Source of the DNA: Buttiauxella agrestis ATCC 33320
GTDB lineage: Bacteria > Pseudomonadota > Gammaproteobacteria > Enterobacterales > Enterobacteriaceae
NCBI GenBank assembly: GCA_024169445.1
Contig: JALKFA010000001.1
Location: forward strand, 3,348,001-3,412,000
Reading direction: 5' to 3'
Length of the DNA: 64,000 nt
The translations under genes and the position numbers were made by a program. A model generated the notes under the pieces. That model saw only the letters and a program-made list of their open reading frames with translations. It searched no databases and was not told where the DNA came from. This document shows positions 61,712 through 64,000 of the stretch, one piece after another; the first letter of the stretch is position 1; every line of letters starts with the position of its first letter.

Positions 61712-63223
61712 ATGAATGATAATGACATTGCTCAGGCGGTTTCGAACGTGCTGAGTAAGTACACTAAAACCGCGCCGGATGTCGCTCCACAGGCAAAACC
61801 TGCCGCAACGGTTGGGCAGGAAAGCGACTCACTGGATGCGATTATCGCTAAAGCGCTGGCGCAGCAACCCAGGGTTTCGGCCACAGTCGAGCTTTCTACG
61901 GCGGGCAACGGTGCCTTCGCCACCATGGATGAAGCCATTGCTGCGGCAGTGGTTGCCCAGGTTCAATATCGGCACTGTTCGATGCACGACCGCGCCACCT
62001 TTATTCAGGGCATCCGCGAGGTCTTCCTGCAAGACGATATTTTACGGACAATTTCGCGCATGGCGGTGGAAGAGACGGGGATGGGGAACATAGAGGATAA
62101 GTTCACCAAAAACCGCCTTGCGGCGCTTAAAACACCGGGGCTGGAAGACCTCACCACCGGCGCGTTAAGCGGTGATAACGGCCTGACGCTGACCGAATAT
62201 TCCGCGTATGGCGTGATTGGTTCGATAACGCCGACCACCAACCCCACCGAAACCATCATCAATAACAGCATCGGGATGCTGGCGGCGGGAAATACCGTGG
62301 TATTCAGCCCACATCCGCGTTCGTGCAACGTTTCATTGTATGTGGTTGAATTAATTAACCACAAACTGGCAGATCTGGGCGCACCCGCCAATATGGTCGT
62401 CACCGTAACGCAACCTTCTATTGATAACACCAACGCGTTAATCAACGACTCGCGTATCAATATGCTGGTGGCGACAGGCGGCCCGGCGATTGTGAAAACC
62501 GTGATGTCATCGGGGAAAAAAGCCATCGGTGCTGGCGCAGGTAACCCGCCCGTGGTGGTAGATGAAACGGCAGATCTTGAAAAAGCGGCCCGCGACATCG
62601 TGAAAGGATGCAGTTTCGATAACAACTTGCCGTGCATTGCGGAAAAAGAAGTGATTGTGGTGAACCAGGTGGCGGATTACTTGATTCATTGCATGAAAAA
62701 AAGCGGCGCGTATTTGCTGTGTGACCCGAAACTGATTCAGCAACTGCAAACCCTGGTGTTAAACGAAAAAGGCACGGGCCCGAATACTGCTTTTGTCGGC
62801 AAAGATGCACGCTACATTCTGCAACAACTGGGTGTGAATGCGCCGAGTGACACAAAAGTCATCTTAATTGAAACTGAGAAACATCATCCATTTGTGGTGC
62901 ATGAACTGATGATGCCGGTGCTGCCGGTGGTGCGGGTCGACAACGTCGATGAAGCGATTGAATTAGCAGTACAAGTCGAACATGGCAACCGCCACACCGC
63001 CATCATGCACTCTACCAATGTCGACAAACTCACCAAAATGGCACGTCAGATCCAGACCACTATTTTTGTCAAAAATGGGCCGTCATATGCGGGCCTGGGC
63101 GTCGGTGGAGAAGGGTACGCAACCTTTACCATTGCCGGGCCGACCGGTGAAGGTTTGACGTCGGCGCGGGCTTTCGCCAGACATCGCCGCTGCGTGATGG
63201 TTGAAGCGCTGAACGTGCGCTGA
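61712..63223 (+). CDS. CoA-acylating propionaldehyde dehydrogenase, PduP-like (microcompartment)
   Basis: A 503-residue CoA-dependent aldehyde dehydrogenase. The N-terminal 18 residues ('MNDNDIAQAVSNVLSKYT') form an amphipathic encapsulation helix joined by a Pro/Ala linker to the catalytic domain. 'GVIGSITPTTNPTETIINNSIGMLAAGNTVVFSPHP' binds cofactor and 'CSFDNNLPCIAEKEVIVV' holds catalytic Cys (about 308). It oxidises the aldehyde to acyl-CoA with NAD. AAGGAA lies ten bases before ATG 61712. An in-frame opening from 61577 would overlap the PduB-like gene and is rejected. It is followed after 11 bp by the permuted shell gene. Confidence 0.95.
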   Translation: MNDNDIAQAVSNVLSKYTKTAPDVAPQAKPAATVGQESDSLDAIIAKALAQQPRVSATVELSTAGNGAFATMDEAIAAAVVAQVQYRHCSMHDRATFIQGIREVFLQDDILRTISRMAVEETGMGNIEDKFTKNRLAALKTPGLEDLTTGALSGDNGLTLTEYSAYGVIGSITPTTNPTETIINNSIGMLAAGNTVVFSPHPRSCNVSLYVVELINHKLADLGAPANMVVTVTQPSIDNTNALINDSRINMLVATGGPAIVKTVMSSGKKAIGAGAGNPPVVVDETADLEKAARDIVKGCSFDNNLPCIAEKEVIVVNQVADYLIHCMKKSGAYLLCDPKLIQQLQTLVLNEKGTGPNTAFVGKDARYILQQLGVNAPSDTKVILIETEKHHPFVVHELMMPVLPVVRVDNVDEAIELAVQVEHGNRHTAIMHSTNVDKLTKMARQIQTTIFVKNGPSYAGLGVGGEGYATFTIAGPTGEGLTSARAFARHRRCVMVEALNVR

Positions 63224-63234
63224 GGTGCCAGAAG

Positions 63235-63534
63235 ATGAAAAAACGCATCATTAATGCACCCACACCTGAAACCCTGGCGATGCTGAAACGGCGGATGCCT
63301 AGCGAGTTCCGCTCACGTCTGGACTCGATTCGCATTGATGCGATTGGCCTGGCGATGTTGCCAATACCCGATCTCTATTTCTTTGCCGATGTCGCCAGTA
63401 AAAGTGCGCATGTTGTGGTTTCGGAAATTCATGGCAGTTGCCCACAACATGTTACCACCCTTGCCATATTTGGCGAAGTGTCAGCCGTTAATGAAGCCAT
63501 GCGATTAATAACAGACGACGTTAATACATTCTGA
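63235..63534 (+). CDS. Circularly permuted BMC-H shell protein, EutS/PduU-like, divergent
   Basis: A 99-residue protein. 'RIINAPTPETLAMLKRRMP' at the start parallels the N-terminal strand-plus-loop of EutS/PduU, and 'DAIGLAMLPIPDLYFFADVASKSAHVVVSEI' followed by 'LAIFGEVSAVNEAMRLI' aligns with the permuted BMC core of PduU. The usual pore-side loop is replaced by 'HGSCPQHV', with a Cys. It is shorter than PduU (116) and ends just after the last helix. Hexamers of PduU carry a beta-barrel capping the pore. Here the barrel segment is present but short. Assignment to the permuted BMC family is good; its gating role is inferred. Confidence 0.8.
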   Translation: MKKRIINAPTPETLAMLKRRMPSEFRSRLDSIRIDAIGLAMLPIPDLYFFADVASKSAHVVVSEIHGSCPQHVTTLAIFGEVSAVNEAMRLITDDVNTF

Positions 63535-63618
63535 GCATTTGCGATGGAAAGAATATGACTTCTCGCAGGTGATTTCTCTGAAGCCTATTAGATTAAATAA
63601 CTCATTCCGGGAGTATTT

Positions 63619-64000
63619 ATGTTAGAGAAAGGTTTTACTCATCCAACCGACCGTGTTGTCAGACTCAAAAATATGATCCTACAGGCTAAGCCTTATGTGG
63701 AATCTGAGCGTGCAGTGCTGGCAACCGAAGCTTATAAAGAAAGTGAGCAACTGCCTGCTATTATGCGTCGGGCAAAAGTGGTTGAGAAAATATTTAATGA
63801 ATTACCGGTAACGATACGTCCGGACGAATTAATTGTTGGCGCAGTGACTATTAACCCGCGCTCTACAGAGATCTGCCCGGAATTTTCTTACGACTGGGTA
63901 GAAAAAGAATTCGACACCATGGAACATCGTGTTGCCGATCCTTTCATTATTCCGAAAAAAACCGCCCAAGACCTGCATGAAGCTTTTAAATATTGGCCGG
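63619..64000 (+). CDS. Glycyl-radical diol/glycerol dehydratase, N-terminal part (3' truncated by window end)
   Basis: An open frame from ATG 63619 (GGGAG six bases upstream) runs to the last base without a stop, giving about 127 residues. It opens 'MLEKGFTHPTDRVVRLKNMI', then 'AKPYVESERAVLATEAYKE', 'PAIMRRAKVVEKIFNELP', 'TIRPDELIVGAVTINPRS' and 'PEFSYDWVEKEFDTME'. It closely follows the start of Clostridium butyricum glycerol dehydratase and other B12-independent propanediol dehydratases. No long N-terminal extension of the kind known from enterobacterial choline lyase CutC is present, which favours a diol dehydratase. The Gly radical and active-site Cys lie beyond the window. It is the probable signature enzyme of the microcompartment. 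Confidence 0.88.
   Translation, partial: MLEKGFTHPTDRVVRLKNMILQAKPYVESERAVLATEAYKESEQLPAIMRRAKVVEKIFNELPVTIRPDELIVGAVTINPRSTEICPEFSYDWVEKEFDTMEHRVADPFIIPKKTAQDLHEAFKYWP

Noticed and set aside
62005-62637. Minus-strand open frame of about 210 codons
   Set aside because: It is antisense to the PduP-like gene; codon pattern belongs to the plus-strand gene.

Overview
The window is enterobacterial chromosome (Enterobacteriaceae, moderate GC). Close equivalents of E. coli K-12 genes (ydcF, aldA, yncE, nifJ/ydbK, ydbJ, hslJ, ldhA, ydbH-ynbE-ydbL, azoR, hrpA) form a recognisable backbone in an altered order. The genus cannot be fixed from sequence alone; a Buttiauxella- or Kluyvera-like organism would fit. 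No tRNA, rRNA, CRISPR array, prophage or insertion sequence was seen. Dispersed palindromic REP/BIME-like elements mark many operon ends.

Layout: (1) 1-1.8 kb: tail of an IclR-type regulator, a UlaE/SgbU-type ribulose-5-phosphate 3-epimerase and a small unknown protein. (2) 2-3.6 kb: a solitary outer-membrane beta-barrel and a small membrane protein. (3) 3.9-9.5 kb: a LacI-type repressor facing a four-gene operon (MFS transporter, two Gfo/Idh/MocA dehydrogenases, a TIM-barrel sugar isomerase) with two palindromic operators, probably for oxidative breakdown of a glycoside. (4) 9.6-11.2 kb: an orphan putative Cys/His protease followed by a lipoprotein, possibly a toxin and its immunity protein. 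(5) 11.5-19 kb: an alpha-glucoside ABC importer with two GH13 glucosidases, like agl/pal (isomaltulose) operons. (6) 19.2 kb: ydcF. (7) 20-30.2 kb: a nine-gene sugar locus (fucose-isomerase-like protein, FGGY kinase, split transketolase, ribose-type ABC importer with a DUF2291-like lipoprotein, SorC regulator) lying between ydcF and aldA; the enzyme set matches the isomerase/kinase/transketolase route for D-apiose. (8) 30.4-42.6 kb: aldA, Fur-box-controlled yncE, nifJ, ydbJ, hslJ, ldhA, ydbH-ynbE-ydbL and a small secreted protein. (9) 43.1-46 kb: the dat-ddc pair making 1,3-diaminopropane. (10) 46.3-49.8 kb: a MocR regulator divergent from an EamA exporter and a DapA-family aldolase. (11) 49.9-55.6 kb: azoR, hrpA, an expanded REP element and an SDR dehydrogenase. 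(12) 55.8 kb to the right edge: a bacterial microcompartment locus with alcohol dehydrogenase, PduL, a flavoprotein, pentameric vertex protein, PduO-C/GlcG-like protein, acetate/propionate kinase, PduA-like, PduB-like and permuted EutS/PduU-like shell proteins, a CoA-acylating aldehyde dehydrogenase, and the start of a glycyl-radical diol/glycerol dehydratase.

The microcompartment is the most notable system. A B12-independent glycyl-radical dehydratase would make propionaldehyde (or 3-hydroxypropionaldehyde) inside the shell. The aldehyde would then be split between the acyl-CoA branch (aldehyde dehydrogenase, PduL, kinase, giving ATP) and the alcohol branch (iron alcohol dehydrogenase, recycling NADH). 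This is the glycyl-radical microcompartment (GRM) architecture of the 1,2-propanediol type. The dehydratase is cut by the window end, and its activating enzyme and regulator are not in view. The other accessory operons also serve plant-derived carbohydrates (isomaltulose-type disaccharides, glycosides, a branched pentose, ulonates), which suggests a plant- or plant-debris-associated lifestyle.
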